64,000 bases of DNA from Winogradskyella sp046545555 (GCF_046545555.1 NZ_JBHZTH010000006.1:124001-188000); one strand, 5' to 3'; shown: positions 41,546 to 50,727, counted from the first letter of the stretch. Made by a program: numbers and translations. Notes: a model not told the origin generated them from the sequence alone.

Positions 41546-42103
41546 CTACCAATGTACCATAAAATACTTGATTTTAGCTTTTTCTGGTATTTGAATTGGG
41601 TCAATCGTGGCGTTCATGTCAAAACGCAAACTACCAGGTAACTCTTTTTTATCAATCGTAAATGATGCATTAATTTCATTTACTGATACCACAATGGCAT
41701 CAATAAGATTATCAACTTTAGATATTTTATAAGACGCTTTTATATCTTTAAATGTACTTAAAGCAGATATTTTTTTCTCTGTCATATAGCGCTCGTCAAT
41801 AATACGTACACTCGAAATTACAGAAGTAGAATCTAATGCCTCTTTAGGTGAAAGATTCAATAATTTCTTTCCTCCTTTTTCAAAAATTTCAATTGTATTT
41901 ACAGCACCAGTAAATTCATCACCTGCGATATAACGTACGACAGAATCATTACTAAATATAGCGTCTAATTGTTTTACCTGTGTAGAGTCAGTTAGTAATC
42001 CAATATGATGTTTTTCAATTAAAAATGGATTTACTGAAGTGTCCTTAGCACAGCTTGTTATTAATAGGGTACATATTAAAAGTATAAAAATAATGTCTTT
42101 CAT
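41546..42103 (-). CDS. Lipoprotein of unknown function
   Basis: The 185-residue protein has a lipoprotein signal (LLICTLLITSCAKDTS, Cys18). The mature part is strand-rich with conserved-looking blocks IEIFEKGGKKLLNLSPKEA and IPEKAKIKYFMVHW at the C-terminus. I do not recognise the family. It follows the HerA-like gene by 19 bases and precedes the cupin gene by 36, so it is probably cotranscribed with them. Confidence 0.65.
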   Translation of the reverse strand: MKDIIFILLICTLLITSCAKDTSVNPFLIEKHHIGLLTDSTQVKQLDAIFSNDSVVRYIAGDEFTGAVNTIEIFEKGGKKLLNLSPKEALDSTSVISSVRIIDERYMTEKKISALSTFKDIKASYKISKVDNLIDAIVVSVNEINASFTIDKKELPGSLRFDMNATIDPIQIPEKAKIKYFMVHW

Positions 42104-42122
42104 AGTATAAATTTAGGTTAAA

Positions 42123-43664
42123 TTACTTTAGCATTTTAGTCAATATTCCTAAAACACTTCTTATTACTGTTGGACTAGTAAGTACTTTTACGATAGGGTT
42201 TTGTCTTGTACTTTTACGTCTTCTGGTAGTAGATGTTGGCTTTTTACTTTCTGCGCGTTTTAAAGCTTCCTTTTCTTCTTTTGCCTTTTGTTTAGCTTCT
42301 TCGGCTTCAGCTTGTTTTATTTTATCATTTAGTATTTCATAAGCACTCTCCCTATCTATTTCTTTATTATACTTTCTTGCTAATTCAGATTGTCCCAATA
42401 AATTACCAAGTTCAGTTTCTGAAAGTATATCCATGCGGCTCATAGGTGCTCTCATCATAGTTGCGGCTAATGGTGTAGGTTTTCCTTTTTCGTCTAGTGC
42501 TGAGACCAAAGCTTCACCGATACCTAATGAAGTTAAAACTTCTGCCGTGTCGTAATATTCAGTGTCTGGATAATTTTGTGCAGTTAATTTAATTGCTTTT
42601 CTATCCTTTGCGGTAAATGCCCTAAGTGCATGTTGAACCTTTAATCCAAGTTGTCCTAAAACAGCTTCTGGCACATCAGTGGGATTTTGAGTTACAAAAT
42701 ACAATCCAACCCCTTTACTACGAATCAATTTTACAATACTTTCAATCTGATTTAATAAGGCATCTGAGGCTTCATTAAAAATTAAATGCGCTTCATCTAT
42801 AAACATTATAAGTTCTGGACGGCCACTATCACCTTGCTCAGGGAAGGTTGAGTAAATTTCAGCTAATAAACTCAACATAAACGTCGAAAACAATTTTGGT
42901 TTATCTTGTATGTCAGTTAGTCGGATGATATTTATAAAGCCGCGACCATTCTCATCTATACGGAGTAAATCTTGGGTGTCAAAAGAGGTTTCTCCAAAAA
43001 ATAAATCGCCTCCTTGTTGCTCTATTTCAATAAGTTTTCTGAGAATTGCTCCAGTTGAAGCAGTTGATATTCTACCATAAGACTCTTCAAATTCTTTTTT
43101 ACCATCTCCAGTGGAGTATTGAAGGATCTTTTTAAAATCTTTTAGATCTAACAGCGGCAATTTATTATCATCACAATACTTAAATATCACGGATATTATT
43201 CCTGCTTGTGTTTCAGTTACGTCTAGTATTCTTGAGATTAAAACAGGTCCGAATTCACTAATTGTAGCTCTGAGCCTTACTCCGTCTTGTTCTGACAATG
43301 TCATAACCTCAACAGGAAATGCTTTTGGTTCAAATGGTAAACCTATTTTTTCATGACGTTCATCAATTTTTGGATGACCTGGACTGGCTTTGGCAAGTCC
43401 ACTCAAATCACCTTTAATATCCATTAAAAGAACAGGAATGCCTTTCTCTGAGAGATTTTCGGCTAACACTTGTAGCGTTTTTGTTTTTCCGGTGCCTGTG
43501 GCTCCAGCAATTAAACCATGCCGATTCATGGTTTTTAAAGGTACGTTAACAAATGAATTTGTTATGGTTTGGCCTTCTAGCATTGCAGATCCTAAAGTGA
43601 TATAATCACCTTTAAATGAATTGCCTTCAGCGATATCTTTTATGAACGTGTCAGAATTCTTCAT
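42123..43664 (-). CDS. HerA-like helicase/ATPase (DUF853 family)
   Basis: The 513-residue protein is a RecA-fold ATPase of the FtsK/HerA superfamily. Walker A is GATGTGKTKTL near residue 55 and Walker B is LIMFIDEAHLIFNEA near 290. It also shows VTQNPTDVPEAVLGQLG. The C-terminus (about 440-513) is a highly charged coiled region and then a basic stretch (STTRRRKSTRQNP), probably for DNA or membrane contact. DUF853 proteins are widespread and poorly understood. No NurA nuclease gene is beside it, so it is not a HerA-NurA pair. Confidence 0.85.
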   Translation of the reverse strand: MKNSDTFIKDIAEGNSFKGDYITLGSAMLEGQTITNSFVNVPLKTMNRHGLIAGATGTGKTKTLQVLAENLSEKGIPVLLMDIKGDLSGLAKASPGHPKIDERHEKIGLPFEPKAFPVEVMTLSEQDGVRLRATISEFGPVLISRILDVTETQAGIISVIFKYCDDNKLPLLDLKDFKKILQYSTGDGKKEFEESYGRISTASTGAILRKLIEIEQQGGDLFFGETSFDTQDLLRIDENGRGFINIIRLTDIQDKPKLFSTFMLSLLAEIYSTFPEQGDSGRPELIMFIDEAHLIFNEASDALLNQIESIVKLIRSKGVGLYFVTQNPTDVPEAVLGQLGLKVQHALRAFTAKDRKAIKLTAQNYPDTEYYDTAEVLTSLGIGEALVSALDEKGKPTPLAATMMRAPMSRMDILSETELGNLLGQSELARKYNKEIDRESAYEILNDKIKQAEAEEAKQKAKEEKEALKRAESKKPTSTTRRRKSTRQNPIVKVLTSPTVIRSVLGILTKMLK

Positions 43665-43722
43665 GAGTCAGAAAATTTGTATAAAAATAACGTAATTTTA
43701 GTCAAGTTTAAAACTGAAAACA

Positions 43723-44172
43723 ATGAAGTCAAGACTTTTAATTTTTACATTAATTATTCTAACTAATTTTCAATCTTGTGATGATGATAAATCTGAAATT
43801 GTATTTCATAATTCTCACGAACCAAGCAGAGCAGAAGCACCCTTCAGTGATGCTGTAGAAACTGAAAACTTATTGTTTTTAACTGGCCAAATTGGGAAAG
43901 ATCATAAAAAGGGTGAGCTTGTTAAAGGTGGAATAGAAGTAGAGACTAAACAGGTTATTGAAAATATTAAAGCTGTTCTAGAATATCATAATCTGACTTT
44001 AGACCATGTAGTAAAATGCACGGTTATATTGAAAGATATCAATGATTTTAAAACTTTCAATTCTGTGTATACTAGTTACTTTACTAAAAAACCAGCGCGC
44101 ACAACGTTTGCCGCTTCTGGTTTAGCAGGTGATGCGAGTATTGAAATAGATGTAATTGCTGTTAAGTTATAG
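43723..44172 (+). CDS. RidA/YjgF-family lipoprotein
   Basis: The 149-residue protein has a lipoprotein signal (LIILTNFQSCDDDKS, Cys19) in front of a RidA domain. RidA proteins hydrolyse reactive enamines and imines. The active-site Arg lies in PARTTFAASGLAGDASIEID, with the following Glu. The N-terminal SRAEAPFSDAVE replaces the usual PxGPYSxA. Most RidA proteins are cytoplasmic; this one should sit in the envelope. It overlaps the convergent surface-protein gene by 6 bases. Confidence 0.85.
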   Translation: MKSRLLIFTLIILTNFQSCDDDKSEIVFHNSHEPSRAEAPFSDAVETENLLFLTGQIGKDHKKGELVKGGIEVETKQVIENIKAVLEYHNLTLDHVVKCTVILKDINDFKTFNSVYTSYFTKKPARTTFAASGLAGDASIEIDVIAVKL

Positions 44173-44913
44173 TATTTTCTCTATATATAGATTTGTTGTA
44201 CTAGCCGCTCTGAGATTTACAACACCTACATTTCCTACGCGCAAAACTTTTAAGCTAAGTGCTTGTCCAGTCGTAATTTCGATTACTTCAGTAAAGTTAA
44301 CTGACGCCTCGTTATGACCGCCTGCTCTTCTCATATAACCATGAGAGGACACTGTTCCTACCTGAACATCGTCTAATGCAATATAAATTTCTGGATTTGC
44401 TCTTTGTGGTCCGTTATTTGCCACAATGATCGAAGCATTAACAATAACTCTATAACGTCCTGTTTCATTGATAGTAATACTGTTGGATGTAACATCTACA
44501 TTGTAAAGGGTTGTGTTATCATTCCATTCTTCAACTCCACAAACAGGCAAATTAATAGCGGTATTATTATTAATGTTTGTAGAAATGTCTGTGTTGCTAT
44601 ACTTAACAGATTGTCCTGGAGTTGATGTAGTGGTCGTCGTTAAGGTAAATGCTTCCCAGATTGGTGTTATAGTTGTATTGGTATTGATTTGAATTTCATC
44701 AGTATCTGTGTTGAAAATCAATAAACCATTTGCGGGAGATAAAATGGCATCTCTTTGGGTTGTAGTAAGTCTAGGTATTAATAATCCTGAATCGTTTGAC
44801 TCAATGTGAAGTTCCGAAGATGGGTCTGGTTCGGTTGTACCAATACCTACCTGTGCGTTAATAGCTGTTAAGGAGCAGCTTATTAACATCACTAGTGTAA
44901 TGTTTTTAATCAT
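44167..44913 (-). CDS. Secreted protein with VGIGTxxP/LHI surface motif
   Basis: The 248-residue protein has a signal peptide (LVMLISCSLTAINA) and starts its mature part with QVGIGTTEPDPSSELHIESN, a motif seen at the N-terminus of many Bacteroidota surface and tail-fibre-like proteins. LLIPRLTTTQRDAI and GLLIFNTDTDEI follow. The rest resembles a jelly-roll (C1q/TNF-like) domain (TGRYRVIVNASIIV and ISTGQALSLKVLR-like strands). Met at 44913 is chosen over the in-frame Met at 44931, because it places the signal peptide directly at the N-terminus. Its role is unknown. Confidence 0.65.
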   Translation of the reverse strand: MIKNITLVMLISCSLTAINAQVGIGTTEPDPSSELHIESNDSGLLIPRLTTTQRDAILSPANGLLIFNTDTDEIQINTNTTITPIWEAFTLTTTTTSTPGQSVKYSNTDISTNINNNTAINLPVCGVEEWNDNTTLYNVDVTSNSITINETGRYRVIVNASIIVANNGPQRANPEIYIALDDVQVGTVSSHGYMRRAGGHNEASVNFTEVIEITTGQALSLKVLRVGNVGVVNLRAASTTNLYIEKIL

Positions 44914-45001
44914 TTTATTAAGGGTCAACAATTAATTAGTCTGTAGTAAAAATAGCACATTTTATAATCAATTCAAAATGAGGTCTTTTCCAACTAATAG
45001 T

Positions 45002-45009
45002 TATATTTG
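45002..45009 (+). promoter_or_regulatory. -7 element abutting queE
   Basis: TATATTTG ends 6 bases before the queE ATG at 45016. The transcript is predicted to start at or within a few bases of the ATG. An in-frame TTG at 45007 lies inside this element and is rejected as a start. Confidence 0.5.
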
Positions 45010-45015
45010 CAAAAT

Positions 45016-45648
45016 ATGACAAGAAGAGAACGACAAGAGTTGATTGATAAAGGTGAATTATTGCCTTTAATGGAAGAGTTTTATACAATTCAAGGCGAAG
45101 GGTTTCATAAAGGAACTGCTGCTTATTTTGTGAGAATAGGTGGTTGCGATGTCGGTTGCCATTGGTGCGATGTAAAAGAGAGCTGGTTAGCAGAATTACA
45201 TCCACCAACAGAAACTCAAAAAATTGTTGCTAATGCTATTAAGTATAGCAATACAATAGTTGTTACTGGTGGTGAACCTTTAATGTGGGACATGTATCCT
45301 TTAACCCAACAGTTAAAGGCAAAAGGCGTTCAAACTCATATCGAAACTTCAGGTGCTTATAAGTTAACAGGTGAGTGGGATTGGATATGTCTCTCGCCTA
45401 AGAAGATGAAACTTCCAACTGAAGAAGTTTATGAAAAGGCAAATGAGTTAAAATGCATCATCTACAATAAAGATGACTTTAAATTCGCCGAAGAGCAAGC
45501 TATAAAAACCAATAAAGATTGTATTTTATATTTACAACCAGAGTGGAGCAAACGTGATAAAATGATGCCACATATTGTCGATTATGTGATGGCAAACCCA
45601 AAATGGAAAGTTTCGTTACAGACGCATAAATATTTGAATATCCCGTAA
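45016..45648 (+). CDS. queE: 7-carboxy-7-deazaguanine synthase
   Basis: The 210-residue radical SAM enzyme makes 7-carboxy-7-deazaguanine, an intermediate of queuosine tRNA modification (and of preQ0-type DNA modification). It shows EEFYTIQGEGFHKGTAAYF and the cluster motif C-x3-C-x2-C in GGCDVGCHWCD, then IVVTGGEPLM. The start is MTRRERQELIDKG. No other que gene lies nearby. It appears monocistronic, with a terminator after it. Confidence 0.95.
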   Translation: MTRRERQELIDKGELLPLMEEFYTIQGEGFHKGTAAYFVRIGGCDVGCHWCDVKESWLAELHPPTETQKIVANAIKYSNTIVVTGGEPLMWDMYPLTQQLKAKGVQTHIETSGAYKLTGEWDWICLSPKKMKLPTEEVYEKANELKCIIYNKDDFKFAEEQAIKTNKDCILYLQPEWSKRDKMMPHIVDYVMANPKWKVSLQTHKYLNIP

Positions 45649-45652
45649 AATT

Positions 45653-45682
45653 AAAACACCTTGATTTTTCAAGGTGTTTTTT
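45653..45682. terminator. Terminator between convergent queE and DUF2911 genes
   Basis: The perfect stem AAAACACCTTGA / TCAAGGTGTTTT with a TTTT loop is followed by T residues. Its symmetry allows it to act on both strands. Confidence 0.88.
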
Positions 45683-45697
45683 AATAAATATTACTGC

Positions 45698-46285
45698 TTA
45701 TAATGAAATTGGAAACTCAGCGATACTAGTATCCCAGCCAATTTTTAAATGCACGGTATTTTTAGAAGCCTCGTATAAAGCAATAGATAAGTTTTCAATT
45801 TCTTTATCAGTTTTTGTTATTGGTGCAGAAACACTAACAATATCTTTACTTGGGTCGTAACCATAATTTCCCCAACCATCTAAGTCTGTATTTAATTTAA
45901 GCGTCCATTCCGTTTCAGATGGAATAATAATGATACTGTAACGTCCTGCTTTAATTTTTTTTCCACCAAAAGTTACATCATTAATAAAAAGAATTTCAGT
46001 AGATTCATTTGCACCAACTCTCCATGCATTCCCAAATTTTAAAAGCTTACCAAAAATTTCTCTACCTTTTTTCGCAGGTCTAGAGTAAGTTACTCTTATT
46101 TGAGGTTCGAGCTTCATTTTTGCGTCATCACTTTTTGCAAAAGTTCGTTTAGCTGCATCTGCAGGATAGTAAGCACGATCCATGGTGCTCTTATCCATTT
46201 TTACAAATTTTTGGGCATTAGCATTAACTGAAAGGAATATAGCTAAGGTAAGAGTAATCGTAGAAAATAATTTTGATGTCTTCAT
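45698..46285 (-). CDS. DUF2911 exported protein
   Basis: The 195-residue protein has a signal peptide (LTLAIFLSVNANAQ). The DUF2911 domain (about 60-190) is recognisable from VTYSRPAKKGREIFGKLL and WRVGANESTEILFINDV, then GRYSIIIIPSETEWTL. The function of the domain is unknown. It lies alone, convergent with queE and divergent from asnB across 236 bases. Confidence 0.85.
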   Translation of the reverse strand: MKTSKLFSTITLTLAIFLSVNANAQKFVKMDKSTMDRAYYPADAAKRTFAKSDDAKMKLEPQIRVTYSRPAKKGREIFGKLLKFGNAWRVGANESTEILFINDVTFGGKKIKAGRYSIIIIPSETEWTLKLNTDLDGWGNYGYDPSKDIVSVSAPITKTDKEIENLSIALYEASKNTVHLKIGWDTSIAEFPISL

Positions 46286-46403
46286 AGTAGTTTTTAGTTT
46301 TAATGAGTTTAAAATTAAATTGAAATATGCTGACTCTGTCGTAATAATTTACTAAAATTTACATTTTGATAGTTTTATAACTATTAATCGATCCTTTAGA
46401 TTT

Positions 46404-46411
46404 CAAATTTA
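46404..46411 (-). promoter_or_regulatory. -7-like element upstream of the DUF2911 gene
   Basis: The minus strand reads TAAATTTG, 118 bases before the gene start, which leaves a long leader. The rest of the 46286-46521 gap holds nothing I can name. Confidence 0.3.
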
Positions 46412-46521
46412 TATTATTTTATGTATTAAAGTTATATATTAAAACTATTATTGTCTTTAATGTTTAAAAAATGTTAGTTTAATGCGATATTTGTTTTAGA
46501 ATTAATAAAAAAAATAAAGTT

Positions 46522-48183
46522 ATGTGCGGAATAGTATGTGCGTTTGATATAAAACAGAAGACTGATGATTTAAGACCACAGGTTTTAGAAATGGCAAAAA
46601 CGATACGTCATCGTGGTCCAGATTGGAGTGGTATTTACAGTGATGATAAAGCAATCTTAGCACACGAGCGTTTGGCTATTGTAGATCCAGCTTCTGGTAA
46701 GCAGCCTTTGTTTAGTCCAGACAAAAAATTAATCTTAGCGGCAAATGGTGAGATTTATAACCATAGAGAATTACGTTCTCAGTTTCCTGATTACGACTTT
46801 CAGACTGAAAGTGATTGTGAAGTTATTTTAGCTTTATATCAAGAAAAAGGTGTGGACTTTGTAGATGATATGAATGGGATATTTGGTTTTGCAATTTACG
46901 ATACTGAAAAAGACGAATACTTCATCGCAAGAGATCATATGGGAATTATTCCATTATACATTGGTTGGGATAAAAACGGAACATTCTTCGTAGCATCTGA
47001 GTTAAAGGCTTTAGAAGGTATTTGTACAAAAATAGAATTATTTCCGCCAGGACACTATATGTCTAGTAAAGACGGTGAGTTTGTAAAATGGTACAAGCGT
47101 GACTGGACAGAATATGAAGCTGTAAAAGAAAACGAAACAAGTATAGCGGAAGTGAAACAAGCATTAGAAGATGCTGTGCATAGACAATTAATGAGTGATG
47201 TGCCTTATGGTGTGTTATTGTCTGGTGGGTTGGACTCGTCTGTGACATCGGCTATTGCAAAAAAATATTCAGAAAGACGTATTGAAGCAGATGATAAAGA
47301 AAAGGCTTGGTGGCCTCAATTGCACTCATTCTCAGTTGGGTTAGAGGGTTCTCCGGATTTAGCTGCTGCTAAAAAAGTAGCCGATCATATTGGTACGGTT
47401 CATCACGAAATTAAATTCACAATCCAAGAAGGTTTAGATGCTATTAAAGATGTTATCTATAACATAGAAACTTATGATATAACAACGATTCGTTCCTCTA
47501 CACCAATGTATTTAATGGCAAGAGTTATTAAATCTATGGGAATTAAAATGGTACTGTCTGGTGAAGGAGCCGATGAAATTTTTGGAGGCTACTTGTATTT
47601 TCATAAAGCGCCAGATGCTAAAGAATTTCATGATGAAACGGTTCGTAAATTAGATAAGCTTCATATGTATGATTGCCTAAGAGCAAACAAAAGTTTAGCA
47701 GCATGGGGAATTGAAGGTCGTGTACCATTTTTAGATAAAGAATTTATGGATGTAGCGATGCGTATCAACCCAAAAGACAAAATGATTAACGGAGAACGCA
47801 TGGAAAAGTGGGTAGTTCGTAAAGCATTTGAAGACATGATACCAGAAAGTGTAGCCTGGAGACAAAAAGAACAATTTAGTGATGGAGTTGGTTATAGTTG
47901 GATTGATACCTTAAAAGAATTAGTAGAAAAAGAGGTAACTGATGAGCAAATAGAAAATGCAGCATTCCGTTTTCCAATAAATACACCTTTAAACAAGGAA
48001 GAGTATTATTATAGAACTATATTTGAAGGACATTTCCCTAGTGATGCAGCAGCCTTGAGTGTACCTCAAGAAGCAAGTGTAGCTTGTAGTACTGCGATTG
48101 CATTAGAATGGGATGAGGCCTTTAAAAATATGAATGATCCATCTGGTAGAGCTATTGCCAATGTGCATGATGAAGCGTATTAA
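46522..48183 (+). CDS. asnB: Asparagine synthase B (glutamine-hydrolysing)
   Basis: The 553-residue enzyme makes asparagine from aspartate, glutamine and ATP. The N-terminal glutaminase domain starts with the Cys nucleophile (MCGIVCAFD) and has IRHRGPDWSG and AHERLAIVDP. The C-terminal synthetase domain has the PP-loop SGGLDSS from residue 234 and VLSGEGADEIFGGYLYFHKAP. The length matches the E. coli AsnB class. It is monocistronic, with a strong terminator after it. Confidence 0.97.
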   Translation: MCGIVCAFDIKQKTDDLRPQVLEMAKTIRHRGPDWSGIYSDDKAILAHERLAIVDPASGKQPLFSPDKKLILAANGEIYNHRELRSQFPDYDFQTESDCEVILALYQEKGVDFVDDMNGIFGFAIYDTEKDEYFIARDHMGIIPLYIGWDKNGTFFVASELKALEGICTKIELFPPGHYMSSKDGEFVKWYKRDWTEYEAVKENETSIAEVKQALEDAVHRQLMSDVPYGVLLSGGLDSSVTSAIAKKYSERRIEADDKEKAWWPQLHSFSVGLEGSPDLAAAKKVADHIGTVHHEIKFTIQEGLDAIKDVIYNIETYDITTIRSSTPMYLMARVIKSMGIKMVLSGEGADEIFGGYLYFHKAPDAKEFHDETVRKLDKLHMYDCLRANKSLAAWGIEGRVPFLDKEFMDVAMRINPKDKMINGERMEKWVVRKAFEDMIPESVAWRQKEQFSDGVGYSWIDTLKELVEKEVTDEQIENAAFRFPINTPLNKEEYYYRTIFEGHFPSDAAALSVPQEASVACSTAIALEWDEAFKNMNDPSGRAIANVHDEAY

Positions 48184-48255
48184 TAAGCATTTGATTTTTT
48201 TTGGGATGTAGCCCTAGAAATTCAATCAATTTACTAACATAATGTGCTTATTATT

Positions 48256-48285
48256 AAAAGACGAATCTTAGGATTCGTCTTTTTT
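48256..48285 (+). terminator. Intrinsic terminator after asnB
   Basis: The perfect stem AAAAGACGAATC / GATTCGTCTTTT with a TTAG loop and a T run. Confidence 0.9.
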
Positions 48286-48385
48286 ATTTATCTAATCTTA
48301 TGTAACAATTTCTTACATTTATAAACAAATAGAAAACCAACCATCTCTACTTTCAATTTCCTGCTTGCAACCTAACTGTAAGCTC

Positions 48386-49105
48386 ATGATCAAATTCTTT
48401 AGGCGAATTCGTCAAAATCTTCTTTCCGAAGGCAAAACATCTAAATACTTTAAATACGCTATTGGTGAAATTGTATTGGTAATCATTGGAATTGTATTCG
48501 CCTTACAGATCAATAATTGGAATGAAAACAGGAAAACACAAATAGACCTAGAAAGCTCTTTGTATGCAATGATTGAAGAGTTAAAAGAAAACGCTAATTA
48601 TATTAAAGGACAAAATAAAATTATTCAAAGCCAAGTAGAAGGTTTAGATAGAGTTTTTGATAAAACTGCCACAGAAAAAGATTTAAAAACTATACTCAAA
48701 TATTTTGGGCCGGACACAAACTCAAGACCATTTGCTAATGTTTTTAATTCTTTAAAAGAAGAAAAAAAACTACGACTTATTGAAAACAAAGAACTCATCA
48801 GAAAAATTAACGATTTTTATGAGTATACTTTACCAAACTTAGTAGAATTCACAAAGTGACACGAAGGTTTTGTTGGAAATAATATTGACCCTTATATTTT
48901 AGAAAATATACCAATAATAAATAATAATTCCGAAACAGATATTAAAACGGTAAAGCGACTAATGGAAGAAGTGAAATTCATAAATATTTTAAGGTATCAA
49001 AAAACATTGTATACGGGCTATCAAGGTGGCTGCAATAGTATTATCCAAAAAGCCGAAGCATTGATTACTATGATAGATAACTATTTAAATAATCAAAAGC
49101 AATGA
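48386..49105 (+). pseudogene. DUF6090-like membrane protein interrupted by an in-frame TGA
   Basis: The frame starts at the ATG at 48386 (MIKFFRRIRQNLLSEGKTSK) and reads a transmembrane helix near residues 26-45 (GEIVLVIIGIVFALQINNW). It meets TGA at 48857-48859 after VEFTK. The same frame then continues for 81 codons (HEGFVGNNIDPYILENIP through MIDNYLNNQKQ) to a second TGA at 49103-49105, which overlaps the next ATG by 4 bases. The downstream tail still fits the family, so the simplest reading is a TGG-to-TGA change. It may be a recent mutation or a sequencing error. Without read-through the product is 157 residues. Confidence 0.85.
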
Positions 49106-49890
49106 TTAAATTCTTCCGAAAAATCCGCCAAAACCTAATTATGGAAAACAAAACATCCAAATACTTTAAATACGCCGTTGGCGAAATTATCCTTGTAGTT
49201 ATTGGTATACTAATAGCATTACAGATTAATAACTGGAATGAAAATAGAAAAGAAAGGATTAAAGAAAAAGCCTATTTAACGCGTCTAAAAGAAGATTTAA
49301 TTTCAGATAAAAAAGCCATAGAACTCAATAAAAACTTCTATAATGATGTTTTTGTTGCAGGTAGTTTGGTACTATCTAATTTAGAGGGTGAAGCTGATGT
49401 AACAACCTCTAACTGGGATATTTTAGTTGCATATTTTCATGCCAGTCAGATATGGCCTATGCTAATGCAATCCTCAACATACGATGAGTTGAAGGGGTCT
49501 GGTGAGTTATCTCTTATTCAAAATGTAACACTTAGAAATAGAATACCATTTTATCATGGTAATGGATTAAAACGTTATCAACAGACAATGGGAATTAATC
49601 CTCCATACCGCAAAATGGTTCGTGGATTAATACCGTCTAATATTCAAAATTATATGTGGGATAATTGCCATGTTACTGAAGGTGATAATCAGATTTTACA
49701 ACAATGTGATCCTTTTATTGATGAAGAAAAATCTGAGGTTATAATTTCTGGTTTAGGTAGTAATTCTAAACTTATTGAAGAGCTAAGGTTTTATATGTCT
49801 AACATAAAAGTTGGGCAAGATACACTAAAAGAACAAGCGAGGTTATGCGATGCGATAATAGATGAAATTGAAAGAGAATTACAAAATTAA
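49102..49890 (+). CDS. DUF6090-family membrane protein
   Basis: The 262-residue protein starts MIKFFRKIRQNLIMENKTSK and has a single transmembrane helix (VGEIILVVIGILIALQINNW) followed by NENRKERIKEKAYL and a large helical C-terminal domain outside or inside the membrane. The first ~50 residues are very like the interrupted gene upstream, while the rest differs. It overlaps that gene by 4 bases (ATGA). The family is common in Flavobacteriia, often in clusters, and its role is unknown. Confidence 0.8.
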   Translation: MIKFFRKIRQNLIMENKTSKYFKYAVGEIILVVIGILIALQINNWNENRKERIKEKAYLTRLKEDLISDKKAIELNKNFYNDVFVAGSLVLSNLEGEADVTTSNWDILVAYFHASQIWPMLMQSSTYDELKGSGELSLIQNVTLRNRIPFYHGNGLKRYQQTMGINPPYRKMVRGLIPSNIQNYMWDNCHVTEGDNQILQQCDPFIDEEKSEVIISGLGSNSKLIEELRFYMSNIKVGQDTLKEQARLCDAIIDEIERELQN

Positions 49891-49996
49891 CCCAAAAACC
49901 CTTATTAAACCTAAAGGTGTCAGTTAGGTGACATTTAAATGACGTGCTAAAAACCAAGATAGCGTCATAGATTTGTACCCACAAAAATGATACAGA

Positions 49997-50563
49997 ATGA
50001 AGAAGCAAACGCTTAAAGAAAATTTACTTTACCAACGAAAACTAAAGGGTTTTACGCAAGAAGAGCTTGCAGATAAAACAACAGTAGGTGTGCGCACAAT
50101 ACAACGCATCGAAAAAGGAGATGTGCAACCACATTTACAAACTGTAAAATTATTAGCTGTAGGCTTAGATATAGAAGTTGATGATTTAATTGCACTAGAC
50201 AATCCTAAGGAAGAAACTATAAAACGTAAATGGATGTTACTCATTCATGGATCACCTTTCTTTGGTTTAATAATTCCGTTTGCTAATGTTCTATTTCCAC
50301 TTTTTATATGGATAAGCAAGGCAGAAGACAATAAAGTGTATGATGCACATGGACGCGCGGTTATTAATTTTCATTGTACTATAAATCTCTTAATAATTGT
50401 ATCTCTATTATTGTTTTTTCCTTTTCCAGGAGTTAACTTCTTTGGCACCGCAGCTATTGCACTTTTTGGTATCATTTTTAGTATTAAGAATTTATTTTCT
50501 GCATTAAGTTCTGGTAGTTATAGCTATCCGTTTTCAATTCCTTTTTTGAAGCCTGTAAAATAA
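49997..50563 (+). CDS. XRE-type HTH regulator fused to a DUF4870-like membrane domain
   Basis: The 188-residue protein has an N-terminal HTH_XRE domain (about residues 8-64; RKLKGFTQEELADKTTVGVR and IQRIEKGD) and then three hydrophobic segments (about 72-95, 122-142 and 145-168) with the DUF4870 pattern DAHGRAVINFHCTIN. Such a protein would be a membrane-tethered DNA-binding protein. The signal and targets are unknown. A CPBP protease gene follows after 164 bases on the same strand. Confidence 0.75.
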   Translation: MKKQTLKENLLYQRKLKGFTQEELADKTTVGVRTIQRIEKGDVQPHLQTVKLLAVGLDIEVDDLIALDNPKEETIKRKWMLLIHGSPFFGLIIPFANVLFPLFIWISKAEDNKVYDAHGRAVINFHCTINLLIIVSLLLFFPFPGVNFFGTAAIALFGIIFSIKNLFSALSSGSYSYPFSIPFLKPVK

Positions 50564-50727
50564 CCACTTTTATAATTTTAATCTCAACTTTTTATAGCTA
50601 GTAGAACATTAGCTAAGTCAACTAATATCATATGTTATGAAACGAGCATGTTCAAAATTTTATCATTTAAGGATAATGATTAATAGCGAACTGCATGTGA
50701 CCATAAAAAAACAATAAATAAAAACAC

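Noticed and set aside
42123..43664. HerA-NurA or other defence system
   Set aside because: The ATPase is of the DUF853 type, no nuclease or other defence gene is beside it, and the neighbours are housekeeping or unknown proteins.
44936..45208. 90-codon minus-strand frame at queE
   Set aside because: It is antisense to queE, and its product has no recognised motif.
48857..48859. TGA as a selenocysteine or reassigned codon
   Set aside because: No selenocysteine insertion element was recognised, the position fits Trp, and TGA ends other genes in this window normally.
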